From NCBI GenBank assembly GCA_030619585.1, contig JAUXBD010000069.1, positions 1-7,090 of the forward strand: DNA of 7,090 bases, given 5' to 3'. Position 1 is the stretch's first letter, and each line of letters begins with the position of its first letter. Below the pieces are notes generated by a model, which saw nothing but the letters and a program-made list of their open reading frames with translations, did not search any database and was not told the origin of the DNA. Below, one piece after another: positions 1-6,212 of the stretch. Source of the DNA: Desulfobacteraceae bacterium. Lineage in GTDB: Bacteria; Desulfobacterota; Desulfobacteria; Desulfobacterales; SURF-7. Both the position numbers and the translations under genes were made by a program.

Positions 1-1
1 A

Positions 2-961
2 CATGGCTACGATCGACTTTCACTCAGAAAAGCAGGCGGGATCCTGGGAATTGGAAATCAAAATATAATCCCCATTAATTTGGATAAAAACAACCGGATC
101 GATATCAATTGCCTTAAAAAGGCAATTGAAAAAGTTAAAAAACAAGGCAAAACAAAAATTATTGCCATTGTGGGAATTGTTGGAGCAACTGAGACCGGAA
201 CAGTTGACCCTCTTAGAAAAATTGGTGAAATTGCAGGTGAGAACCAGATTCACTTCCATGCGGATGCTGCTTTTGGCGGTCCCACATTGATGAGTGAAAA
301 ATACAAGCACCTGCTTGATGGTATTGAGCTTGCCGACTCTGTGACAATAGACGGTCACAAACAGTTTTACATGCCCATGACCTGTGGAATGGTATATTTT
401 AAAAACCCAACTATTTTGAACAATGTGGAGTATCATGCAAATTATGTGATCCGCCAAGGCTCTGTGGATCTGGGGATAAAAACCCTTTCAGGATCAAGGG
501 AGGCGAACTCCCTGATTCTGGACAGTGCATTAAAAATAATGGGAAGCAAAGGATATGCACTGCTTATTGAACATGGAATTGAAACAGCTAAAGAACTTGC
601 AAAGGAGATTGAAAAAAGAGAATTATTCCAGCTTATGACCCCTCCGGAACTAAACCTTTTAACATACCGGATATGTCCTCCTTCCATGCAACAGAAGCTG
701 TTTGACGGAAACAGCGACGAGATAAAAAACGTTAATGAAAATCTAAACAAAATAAACAGGGCGGTCCAGAGGATGCAAAGAGAGGCTGGTAATAGTTTCG
801 TGTCCCGTACATTGCTGATGATAAACAATAATCCTGAAAATGAAATTGTTGTTCTGCGGTGTGTTATAATGAATCCCTTAACTGGCATGAGGATTTTAAA
901 CAAAATCCTTGATGAACAGGAAGAGATATTCAAAAGCAAATATACAGACAAATTAATCTAA
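2..961 (+). CDS. panP: PLP-dependent decarboxylase, PanP-type aspartate 1-decarboxylase (5' end outside window)
   Basis: This is a group II pyridoxal-phosphate decarboxylase, open from base 2 with no start in the window, so 319 C-terminal residues are seen of a protein usually about 500-550 long. The TTG at 80 is an internal leucine, not a start. Visible marks are HADAAFGGP, whose Asp (codon 263-265) should contact the PLP ring nitrogen, and DGHKQFYMP, whose Lys (codon 359-361) should form the Schiff base. The stretch SVDLGIKTLSGSREAN and the C-terminal REAGNSFVSRT resemble, as I remember them, the PanP subgroup, which makes beta-alanine from aspartate for pantothenate and CoA in bacteria lacking pyruvoyl PanD. 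The protein is expected to be cytosolic. The group II fold is secure. The exact substrate is inferred, and glutamate or tyrosine decarboxylase-like activity remains possible. No clear terminator follows the TAA stop. Confidence 0.85.
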   Translation, partial: HGYDRLSLRKAGGILGIGNQNIIPINLDKNNRIDINCLKKAIEKVKKQGKTKIIAIVGIVGATETGTVDPLRKIGEIAGENQIHFHADAAFGGPTLMSEKYKHLLDGIELADSVTIDGHKQFYMPMTCGMVYFKNPTILNNVEYHANYVIRQGSVDLGIKTLSGSREANSLILDSALKIMGSKGYALLIEHGIETAKELAKEIEKRELFQLMTPPELNLLTYRICPPSMQQKLFDGNSDEIKNVNENLNKINRAVQRMQREAGNSFVSRTLLMINNNPENEIVVLRCVIMNPLTGMRILNKILDEQEEIFKSKYTDKLI

Positions 962-1004
962 CCAGGACAAACCCCGAATAGCAGGAAAGGCCGGAACCCA
1001 AAAG

Positions 1005-1034
1005 GCCAAAATTTGAACTTATTCTCAAATTGGC
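1005..1034 (+). other. Imperfect hairpin downstream of the decarboxylase gene
   Basis: The left arm GCCAAAATTTGA (1005-1016) pairs with the right arm TCAAATTGGC (1025-1034), leaving a two-base AA bulge and an eight-base loop. It begins 43 bases after the decarboxylase stop. No run of T follows the right arm, so it does not meet the usual description of an intrinsic terminator. It may stabilise the 3' end of the transcript or be chance in AT-rich DNA. Confidence 0.35.
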
Positions 1035-1064
1035 TGATAACACATATAAAAATTTTAGACCTTT

Positions 1065-1080
1065 TTATTGTTGACAATAA
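1065..1080. promoter_or_regulatory. Perfect dyad over the dsrC -35 box, possible operator
   Basis: TTATTGT and ACAATAA form exact 7-base inverted arms around a central TG. The right half covers the -35 hexamer TTGACA (1071-1076). A protein bound here would block or contact RNA polymerase, so a repressor site is the simplest reading. I cannot assign a regulator family from this sequence. Confidence 0.4.
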
Positions 1081-1099
1081 TGGTATTTTGGTTTAAATT
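1071..1099 (+). promoter_or_regulatory. Probable sigma70-type promoter of dsrC
   Basis: A perfect -35 box TTGACA (1071-1076) is followed after 17 bases by TAAATT (1094-1099, four of six consensus bases). A 16-base spacer giving TTAAAT scores equally well. Transcription would start near 1105-1107, leaving a leader of about 77 bases before the dsrC ATG. This is a motif match only, but it is the only strong -35 box seen in the gap upstream of dsrC. Confidence 0.45.
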
Positions 1100-1106
1100 T
1101 TCTCTT

Positions 1107-1124
1107 TTGTGACAAATGTGACAA
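1107..1124. promoter_or_regulatory. Rex- or CRP/FNR-like operator candidate at the dsrC transcription start
   Basis: TTGTGACAAATGTGACAA is a near-palindrome: 14 of 18 positions are symmetric. It agrees with 15 of 18 positions of the commonly quoted Rex operator TTGTGAAWWWWTTCACAA. The TTGTGA half also fits CRP/FNR-family sites, including HcpR-type regulators of sulfate reducers. It lies just downstream of the inferred -10 box, where a bound protein would repress. The same bases also form a tandem TGTGACAAA repeat (1108-1116 and 1117-1125). The right half is TGACAA rather than TCACAA, which weakens the match. Confidence 0.4.
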
Positions 1125-1182
1125 AAAAATTTATGGGTGAAATTCCTATAGCAAATAATATTTTATAAGGAGGGTTATTAGT

Positions 1183-1500
1183 ATGGCAACTGCTGAATTT
1201 GGAGGAAAAACATTTACAATTGATGAAGACGGTTTTATCGAATCTTTTGAAGACTACTGCCCTGAATGGGTGCAATGGTGTAAAAAAGAGGAGGGTATTG
1301 ACGAGCTCAATGAAGAGCATTGGCAATTAATTAACATTCTTCAGGACTACTACAAGAAAAACGGTATAGCTCCAATGGTTAGAGTACTTTCAAAGCTTAC
1401 AAAATTTAAGCTGAAACACATTTACGAGTTGTTCCCTTCAGGCCCCGGCAAAGGAGCTTGTAAAATGGCTGGTCTTCCTAAACCGACTGGATGTGTATAG
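1183..1500 (+). CDS. dsrC: DsrC, sulfur-carrier protein of dissimilatory sulfite reduction
   Basis: DsrC is the small cytosolic partner of sulfite reductase DsrAB. It carries sulfur as a trisulfide between two C-terminal cysteines, which the membrane complex DsrMKJOP is thought to reduce. The 105-residue length is normal for the family. Both functional cysteines are present with the diagnostic spacing: Cys93 and Cys104 (C-X10-C), the latter penultimate, in the arm GACKMAGLPKPTGCV. This separates it from TusE-like or RspA-like relatives that lack one or both. The start ATG has an excellent AAGGAGGG ribosome binding site (1167-1174) eight bases upstream, consistent with an abundant protein. It stands apart from dsrAB, as is common in sulfate reducers, with its own promoter and a terminator after the TAG stop. 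The extra Cys26 and Cys33 are not part of the known mechanism. The assignment is firm, while the direction of metabolism (reduction versus oxidation) is inferred from general context. Confidence 0.97.
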   Translation: MATAEFGGKTFTIDEDGFIESFEDYCPEWVQWCKKEEGIDELNEEHWQLINILQDYYKKNGIAPMVRVLSKLTKFKLKHIYELFPSGPGKGACKMAGLPKPTGCV

Positions 1501-1531
1501 ATAAGCAATCTTCTCTTAAATTATTATCAAC

Positions 1532-1571
1532 AAAAAGGGGCTCTGGTAAAATTATAACCAGGGCTCTTTTT
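1532..1571 (+). terminator. Rho-independent terminator of dsrC, possibly an attenuator for yjbQ
   Basis: The left arm (1532-1547, ending GGCTCTGGT) pairs with the right arm ACCAGGGCTCTTTTT (1557-1571) around a nine-base AT-rich loop. The stem has two G-U pairs and one bulged G, and an A-tract opposite the T-tract lengthens it. The T-run 1567-1571 directly follows the stem core. It lies 31 bases after the dsrC stop and ends six bases before the yjbQ ribosome binding site, so partial read-through would deliver the downstream gene. Confidence 0.8.
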
Positions 1572-1577
1572 GCCTAA

Positions 1578-1584
1578 AAGGAGG
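1578..1584 (+). promoter_or_regulatory. Ribosome binding site that fixes the yjbQ start
   Basis: AAGGAGG is a full match to the anti-Shine-Dalgarno core. It stands five bases before the ATG at 1590 but only two before the in-frame TTG at 1587, so the ATG is the better start. The adjoining CTCTTTT (1564-1570) could pair with AAAAGGAG and partly hide this site. Confidence 0.7.
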
Positions 1585-1589
1585 TCTTG

Positions 1590-1976
1590 ATGATAATTAC
1601 AGTCAAATCTCTATCCAGAACACAGTTTATAGATATAACGTCCCATGTAAATGACAAAATCAGGAAAGCCGGTATTGAAACGGGCCTGTGCATGCTATTT
1701 ATCCCCCATACAACAGCAGCCATTACAATTAATGAAAGTGCCGACCCGAATGTGAAAAAAGATATTGAGATGGCATTGGACAAGCTTGCCCCCTGGGACG
1801 ATGGATACCGGCACATGGAGGGAAATTCCGCAGCCCATATTAAATCCACCCTTGTGGGGGCCTCAGAGCTTGTTGCGATTGAGAACAGCCAGATAGTATT
1901 AGGCACATGGCAGGGAATATTCTTCTGTGAGTTTGACGGCCCCAGAACCAGGAAGGTACATTTGAAGATGTTCTGA
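1590..1976 (+). CDS. yjbQ: YjbQ family protein (UPF0047)
   Basis: This is a 128-residue protein of the YjbQ/UPF0047 family, a small cytosolic trimer-forming fold. Members can complement thiamine-phosphate synthase loss in vivo and are therefore often called secondary thiamine-phosphate synthase enzymes, but the physiological reaction is not settled. The family signatures are all present: HTTAAITINE (residues 40-49), YRHMEGNSAAH (73-83, with conserved His) and GTWQGIFFCEFDGPRTR (105-121). The length is near the lower end of the usual 130-140. The start is set by the AAGGAGG site described separately. It follows dsrC by 89 bases on the same strand but behind a strong terminator, so co-transcription would be by read-through only. 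No separate good promoter is evident in that short gap. I see no functional tie to DsrC beyond proximity. The family call is firm and the function is not. Confidence 0.93.
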   Translation: MIITVKSLSRTQFIDITSHVNDKIRKAGIETGLCMLFIPHTTAAITINESADPNVKKDIEMALDKLAPWDDGYRHMEGNSAAHIKSTLVGASELVAIENSQIVLGTWQGIFFCEFDGPRTRKVHLKMF

Positions 1977-1980
1977 ATTA

Positions 1981-2057
1981 GGGGATTTGGGGATTGAAGA
2001 ATTGAAGGAATTCTATCAATCTTAATTTCTTGATTTTATCCTTTAATCCCCAAATCC
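1981..2057. repeat. Palindromic intergenic element with decayed octamer repeats; possible bidirectional terminator
   Basis: Perfect 13-base arms GGATTTGGGGATT (1983-1995) and AATCCCCAAATCC (2045-2057) enclose 49 bases, and pairing continues imperfectly inward for about ten more bases. The left arm is built from four related octamers: GGGGATTT (1981-1988), GGGGATTG (1989-1996), AAGAATTG (1997-2004) and AAGGAATT (2005-2012). It occupies the gap between convergent yjbQ and htpG, where it could terminate both. It could equally be one copy of a dispersed, non-coding repeat family. Confidence 0.6.
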
Positions 2058-2078
2058 TTCCTCTTCCTGAATTCTTTT

Positions 2079-4013
2079 CTATTTATCTCCCATGGCATTT
2101 GACATCAGGTCACCGATCGCTTTTGAAAATCCGGCGGGATTTTCCACTTTCCCGCCCTCGCTTATTATAGCCAGGTCAAAAAGCAACTCGCTGTAGTCCT
2201 TTAAAGCAGGATTTGTTGTATCTGTTTCCATCATCTTTTTAAACTTCTCAAGGACAGGATGCTCCATATTCAGTTCGAGCACCCTTTTGGGGCTAGGCAT
2301 ATTCTGGCCTGATGCTTTCATAATCTTTTCCATATAGGCGCTCATGCCAAAATCCTCACCTGAAAGGCATGCAACAGAATCTTTAAGGCGTGTTGACGGC
2401 TTTACATCCTTAACCTTTTCATTAAGCTTGCTTTTTATAAAGTCAAACAGCTCTGTGTAACTGTCTTTTTTCTTTTCATCAACCTTGTCCAGTTCAAGGT
2501 CTCCTTTTTCCGCACTTTTCAGCTTCTTTCCCTCATACTCGGTCAATGACTGAACAACCCACTCATCCACAGGCTCCGTCATTAACAGAACTTCATAATC
2601 TTTATCCTTCAGAGCTTCCAGGTGAGGGCTGTTTAAAAGGGCCGCGAAATTGTCGCCGGTAATATAGTAAATCTCTTTTTGTTCTGCCCCCATATTGGCG
2701 ATATATTCCTTCAGGGACACCAGTTTGTCGCCGGACTTTGTTGTCTTGTATCGCAACAGGTGGGAAATTTTGTCTTTGTTCTCAAAATCGGAAGGCATAC
2801 CCGCCTTGATAGCCTGGCCAAACTCTTTATAGAAAGTATCATATTTCTCCTTATCCATACCTTCCAATAGGCTGAAAATCTTTTTAACAAGGTTCTTTCG
2901 AATGTTTCTAACAAGATGATCCTGCTGTAAAATCTCACGGCTGATGTTCAGGTTCAAATCAGGTGCATCAACAACGCCATGGATAAAGCCCAGGTATTCC
3001 GGTATCAACTCCTTGCAGTCATCCATTATAAAAACGCGCTTGCAGTAAAGCTGCATGCCGTTCTTCCGATCCTGCTGGAAAAGGTCAAAAGGCGCTTTAG
3101 AAGGAATGTATAATAGTGCATAGTATTCGGTGGTTCCCTCAAACTTCATGTGGAGGCGTTCCATGGGCGAATTCCAGTCATGGCTTATATGCTTGAAGAA
3201 CTCTTCATACTCCTCATCAGTAACATCCTTTTTATCTGTTGCCCATATGGCTTTCATGGAGTTTAAGGTGTCATCTTTTATGACCTTTCTTGTTGTCTCT
3301 CCCACAGGCTTATTGTCCTTATCAAGGATCTGCTCGTTTTCCGGTATGGGCTCAACTTTTTCAACATTCATAACAATCGGATAACTTACAAAATCAGAGT
3401 GCTGCTTGACAATATTACGGATGGTGTATTCCTGGGTAAAATCCTGGTCATCTTTTTCAGTTTTTTTCAAATGAAGCGTTATTGTTGTTCCATGGGTATC
3501 TTTTGTGGTCTCCTCTATGGTGTATGTTCCGTCACCTTTAGACTCCCATTTTGCAGCCTTGTCCGAGCCGGCAGCCATTGTCACAAGTGTCACTTTGTCA
3601 GCGACAATAAATGCACTGTAAAACCCAACCCCAAACTGGCCTATCAATTCCGGCGTTATTGCTGACTCATTTTTTGACTTTTCCATTGCTTCAAGAAATG
3701 CGGCAGTACCGCTTTTTGCAATGGTGCCTATGTTGTCAAGCACCTCGTCATAGGTCATGCCTATACCGTTATCAGATATTTCAAAGGTTTGTTTATCCCT
3801 GTCAGGGGTAAGTCTGATTTTAAACTCAGTGTCACTTGGTATGAGTTCAGTATCTGTCTGTACTTTAAATCTCAGCTTGTCGATGGCATCTGAAGCGTTT
3901 GATATCAGCTCTCTTAAAAAGATCTCTTTGTTTGAGTAAAGAGAATTTATAATAATGTTTAAAAGCTGCTGAATTTCGGTTTTAAATTTGCGTGTTGATT
4001 TCTTCCCTTCCAT
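2079..4013 (-). CDS. htpG: HtpG, bacterial Hsp90 chaperone
   Basis: HtpG is the ATP-driven cytosolic dimeric Hsp90 chaperone that remodels partly folded client proteins, often with DnaK. The 644-residue length is slightly above the 624 of E. coli. The N-terminal GHKL ATPase domain (about 1-215) shows FLRELISNASDAIDKLR with catalytic Glu35 and Mg-binding Asn39, DNGIGMT with nucleotide-binding Asp81, GTIAKSGT, and the lid sequence GQFGVGFYSAF (125-135). A charged linker lies near 220-250. The middle domain carries the ATP-contacting arginine in SREILQQD (Arg360). The C-terminal dimerisation domain is complete and lacks the MEEVD tail of eukaryotic cytosolic Hsp90, as expected. The ATG has AAAGGAG (4019-4025 on the opposite strand) five bases upstream. 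The stop is TAG. No CIRCE element or convincing sigma32 promoter is visible upstream, so heat-shock control cannot be read from this sequence. It runs convergent to yjbQ. Confidence 0.98.
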   Translation of the reverse strand: MEGKKSTRKFKTEIQQLLNIIINSLYSNKEIFLRELISNASDAIDKLRFKVQTDTELIPSDTEFKIRLTPDRDKQTFEISDNGIGMTYDEVLDNIGTIAKSGTAAFLEAMEKSKNESAITPELIGQFGVGFYSAFIVADKVTLVTMAAGSDKAAKWESKGDGTYTIEETTKDTHGTTITLHLKKTEKDDQDFTQEYTIRNIVKQHSDFVSYPIVMNVEKVEPIPENEQILDKDNKPVGETTRKVIKDDTLNSMKAIWATDKKDVTDEEYEEFFKHISHDWNSPMERLHMKFEGTTEYYALLYIPSKAPFDLFQQDRKNGMQLYCKRVFIMDDCKELIPEYLGFIHGVVDAPDLNLNISREILQQDHLVRNIRKNLVKKIFSLLEGMDKEKYDTFYKEFGQAIKAGMPSDFENKDKISHLLRYKTTKSGDKLVSLKEYIANMGAEQKEIYYITGDNFAALLNSPHLEALKDKDYEVLLMTEPVDEWVVQSLTEYEGKKLKSAEKGDLELDKVDEKKKDSYTELFDFIKSKLNEKVKDVKPSTRLKDSVACLSGEDFGMSAYMEKIMKASGQNMPSPKRVLELNMEHPVLEKFKKMMETDTTNPALKDYSELLFDLAIISEGGKVENPAGFSKAIGDLMSNAMGDK

Positions 4014-4136
4014 GTTCTCTCCTTTGTTTCGATTGTATTATTCACATATTTCTTAAACTAAATTACAGACAAAAAATTTATTGAGCCTTATTAATTTTAA
4101 CGGCCTTTTTCAACCCATCAAAACATAAATTATACA

Positions 4137-4166
4137 ATAAAATTAGAGCAAATATTAAATTGTCAA
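4137..4166 (-). promoter_or_regulatory. Possible htpG promoter
   Basis: Read on the - strand, a perfect TTGACA (4166-4161) is followed after 18 bases by TTTTAT (4142-4137), which matches four of six -10 positions. A perfect TATAAT also occurs further on (4134-4129), but 26 bases from TTGACA, which is too far for a standard pair; it could be a second -10 with a weak -35. Either gives htpG a leader of more than 100 bases and separates it from the hydrolase gene. Motif evidence only, in very AT-rich DNA. Confidence 0.35.
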
Positions 4167-4267
4167 CCCCCTGTATTATAGAAAAACATTAAACACAGAC
4201 AGGGAAAGGCTAAAAAGGCTTTATGCTCATTGCTTGAATAAATATAATGGAGTTCTTATATATAAAG

Positions 4268-5143
4268 TTATGTTCTGCCCAAAAAATCGGCAATTATCTT
4301 AACCGTCGCTTCCGGCCTTTCCATTGGAATCAGATGGCCTGCATCTTTAATATAAAGATAGCTGCCATTGGGAAACATGGATGCCGCCTTTTCAAACTCA
4401 ATAGTCTCTTTCATATTACTTTTCCCCCCGGAAACCACCAGCACAGGGCATGACACACTATGCATAACCTTCCATGGGTTATAATGCCTTGATCCCAGAA
4501 ACAGTGCTGCCTCATTTTCAGGCGAACATGCAAGCTTCAGCCCGCTGTTTTCACAATTTCTCATGCCGTATTCAACATAAAGATCAATCATTTCATCATC
4601 CCATGTTTTAAAAAGTGCATTGGATCTCAAATAATTCAGGGCTTCTAATCTATCTTCCCAGAAATTACGCCGATTAATAGACTTTGACGCTAAAGGATGC
4701 TGTTCAACGCTGATATCAATTCCACAAATCTCCTGGGGCAAAAAAATAGGTTCAAAAAGGATCATGCCCTCAGGATTAATGCCAAGGGTGGCTGCCGCAA
4801 TTGTTAAAATTGTGGCTCCCATTGAATGTCCCACAAGAAAAGGTCTTTCAACCTCAAGCTTTTCGCACATCATCTTAAAATCATCGGCAAGTTTTACCCA
4901 GCTTATCCCGCCATTTTCAGGATCTACCATGCGGTGATTACAAAAATAAGGTGCGATTATCCGATAAGATCCGGAGAACTTTCTTGCAATCGGATGCCAC
5001 AACCACGGTAAAAATCCTGTGGCATGCAGGAAAATCATGTCAGTACCGCCGTTGTCATATAGAAGGTATTCAATATCTGCATCGCCGATATTTAATGAAA
5101 GATTGCGAGGATCTTCTTTATTCATAATCGAAATGTAAGACAT
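4268..5143 (-). CDS. Alpha/beta-hydrolase fold protein of unknown substrate
   Basis: A single-domain cytosolic alpha/beta-hydrolase, 291 residues from the ATG chosen here. The frame can extend to a TTG at 5164, and a third possible start is the ATG at 5125; none has a good ribosome binding site, so the N-terminus is uncertain. Numbering from the TTG, the oxyanion-hole region is HATGF (47-51), the nucleophile elbow is GHSMG with Ser114, and the catalytic histidine is His277 in DAGHLIPMERPE. After strand 7 (PVLVVSGGKSN) the usual acidic residue is absent. Glu138 at the end of strand 6 (LFEP) is a candidate substitute acid. No signal peptide or membrane segment is seen. Hydrolases of this type include esterases, epoxide hydrolases and C-C bond hydrolases, and the substrate cannot be told. 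It lies upstream of htpG on the same strand, 254 bases away, so an operon is not evident. Confidence 0.88.
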   Translation of the reverse strand: MSYISIMNKEDPRNLSLNIGDADIEYLLYDNGGTDMIFLHATGFLPWLWHPIARKFSGSYRIIAPYFCNHRMVDPENGGISWVKLADDFKMMCEKLEVERPFLVGHSMGATILTIAAATLGINPEGMILFEPIFLPQEICGIDISVEQHPLASKSINRRNFWEDRLEALNYLRSNALFKTWDDEMIDLYVEYGMRNCENSGLKLACSPENEAALFLGSRHYNPWKVMHSVSCPVLVVSGGKSNMKETIEFEKAASMFPNGSYLYIKDAGHLIPMERPEATVKIIADFLGRT

Positions 5144-5213
5144 TGTGTGGACAATATCAATCAATCATTTGCTATTTTGAAGCAGTCATGATCCGGTTAG
5201 AAATGCCAAACAA

Positions 5214-5264
5214 TGCCTCTATTGAAGTGGGTTCTTCTCTCTTTGAGAAATGTGGATAGAGGCA
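5214..5264. repeat. Nested inverted repeat in the divergent intergenic region
   Basis: Perfect nine-base arms TGCCTCTAT (5214-5222) and ATAGAGGCA (5256-5264) enclose 33 bases, inside which TTCTC (5235-5239) and GAGAA (5245-5249) form a second small hairpin. It lies between the divergent hydrolase and exonuclease genes. No T-tract follows on either strand, so it is not an evident terminator. An operator, an RNA structure in the leader of one of the genes, or a short repeat copy are all possible. Confidence 0.5.
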
Positions 5265-5341
5265 GGAAATAAAACATATTCCATTTGGCCATGATATCTG
5301 GTATTAGATTCAACCAAATTACACAGATAAAAGGACCATAG

Positions 5342-6199
5342 ATGCTTAAAAACACATTTCATCACATTCCCGGCATTGGAAGCAACACCGAAAAACAATT
5401 ATGGAGCTCCGGCCTCACACACTGGAATAGATTTAAAGAACCCTTTTCTCCAAAGCTTTCTATGAAAAGAATAGAAATCATGACTCAATATATTCAAGAG
5501 TCCTCAAAGTATCTTGAAGACAGCGACCCTAATTATTTCTCAGATCTGTTACCATCAAATCTCCACTGGCGTTTTTTCCCTGAGTTCAGAAGCTCCACTG
5601 CTTATATTGATATTGAGACAACCGGTCTTGAAGCATATTGCTCTGAGATTACAACCATAGCGTTTTATAACGGCAAATCAACATTTTACTATGTTCAGGG
5701 GGATAATCTTGATGATTTTCCCGATGACATCAAAAAATACAAAGTGCTTGTCACATATAATGGTAAAAGTTTTGATGTACCCTTCATCGAGAGCTATTTT
5801 GAGATCAAGCTTAACCACGCCCATATAGATCTCAGGTATGTACTGAAAAGTCTGGGATATTCCGGTGGTTTAAAAGGATGCGAGAAACAGCTTGGGATTG
5901 ACAGGGGAGGTTTAGATGGTGTGGACGGATATTTTGCCGTACTTCTCTGGGATGATTATCTTCAAAACAGTAACCAAAAGGCTTTAGAGACTTTGCTTGC
6001 CTATAACATTGAAGATGTTGTGAATCTCGAAGCCCTCATGGTCATGGCTTATAATATGAAAATCAAGGACACGCCTTTTATGCAAAGTAATAAACTTGCG
6101 ACTCCCAATGCCCCTACCATCCCTTTTAAAGCTGATATGGCAACTATTGAGAAAATTAAGAGTAAAATTTTCTCTTCACAATCGTATGAATTCTATTGA
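5342..6199 (+). CDS. YprB-like RNase H-fold 3'-5' exonuclease domain protein
   Basis: A 285-residue protein with an RNase H-like exonuclease domain of the YprB type (DEDDy-like). The three exonuclease motifs are clear: YIDIETTG with Asp90 and Glu92 (motif I), TYNGKSFDVPF with Asp145 (motif II), and YNIEDVVNLEAL with Tyr221 and Asp225 (motif III). HIDLRYVLK (161-169) is also typical of the family. The first 30 residues contain HHIPGIGSNTEKQLWSSG, resembling a helix-hairpin-helix DNA-binding element, so nucleic-acid binding is likely. There is no helicase or TPR region, so this is the short, stand-alone form. The substrate (DNA or RNA) and pathway are unknown; a role in DNA repair or RNA processing is inference. 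The ATG has AAAAGGA (5329-5335) six bases upstream. The cupin gene starts 13 bases after its TGA, suggesting an operon. Confidence 0.88.
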   Translation: MLKNTFHHIPGIGSNTEKQLWSSGLTHWNRFKEPFSPKLSMKRIEIMTQYIQESSKYLEDSDPNYFSDLLPSNLHWRFFPEFRSSTAYIDIETTGLEAYCSEITTIAFYNGKSTFYYVQGDNLDDFPDDIKKYKVLVTYNGKSFDVPFIESYFEIKLNHAHIDLRYVLKSLGYSGGLKGCEKQLGIDRGGLDGVDGYFAVLLWDDYLQNSNQKALETLLAYNIEDVVNLEALMVMAYNMKIKDTPFMQSNKLATPNAPTIPFKADMATIEKIKSKIFSSQSYEFY

Positions 6200-6212
6200 T
6201 AAGTGACAAAAA

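Noticed and set aside
442..951. Long open frame on the - strand opposite the decarboxylase gene
   Set aside because: It is antisense to a well-conserved enzyme, its translation resembles no known family, and it has no ribosome binding site that I can see.
1005..1034. Hairpin after the decarboxylase gene as an intrinsic terminator
   Set aside because: It has an AT-rich stem with a bulge and no T-tract on its 3' side, so it is kept only as a structure.
1093..1326. 77-codon - strand frame running through the dsrC leader and 5' part of dsrC
   Set aside because: It overlaps the dsrC promoter and coding region, and its product is low-complexity and unrecognised.
1574..1906. 110-codon open frame on the - strand opposite yjbQ
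   Set aside because: It is a shadow of the conserved YjbQ coding frame and spans its signature motifs.
3130..3939. Several + strand frames inside htpG
   Set aside because: All are antisense shadows of conserved Hsp90 sequence with no family resemblance.
4205..4220. AAAGGCT direct repeat as a terminator for the hydrolase gene
   Set aside because: The copies are direct, not inverted, so no hairpin forms, and they lie more than 45 bases past the stop.
4014..4267. Heat-shock control sites (CIRCE or sigma32 promoter) before htpG
   Set aside because: No TTAGCACTC/GAGTGCTAA pair and no CTTGAAA with a properly spaced CCCCAT-type -10 is present.
5123..5164. TTG at 5164 as the hydrolase start
   Set aside because: It has no ribosome binding site and two in-frame ATGs follow within 13 codons; the ATG at 5143 was preferred, although the one at 5125 is almost as good.
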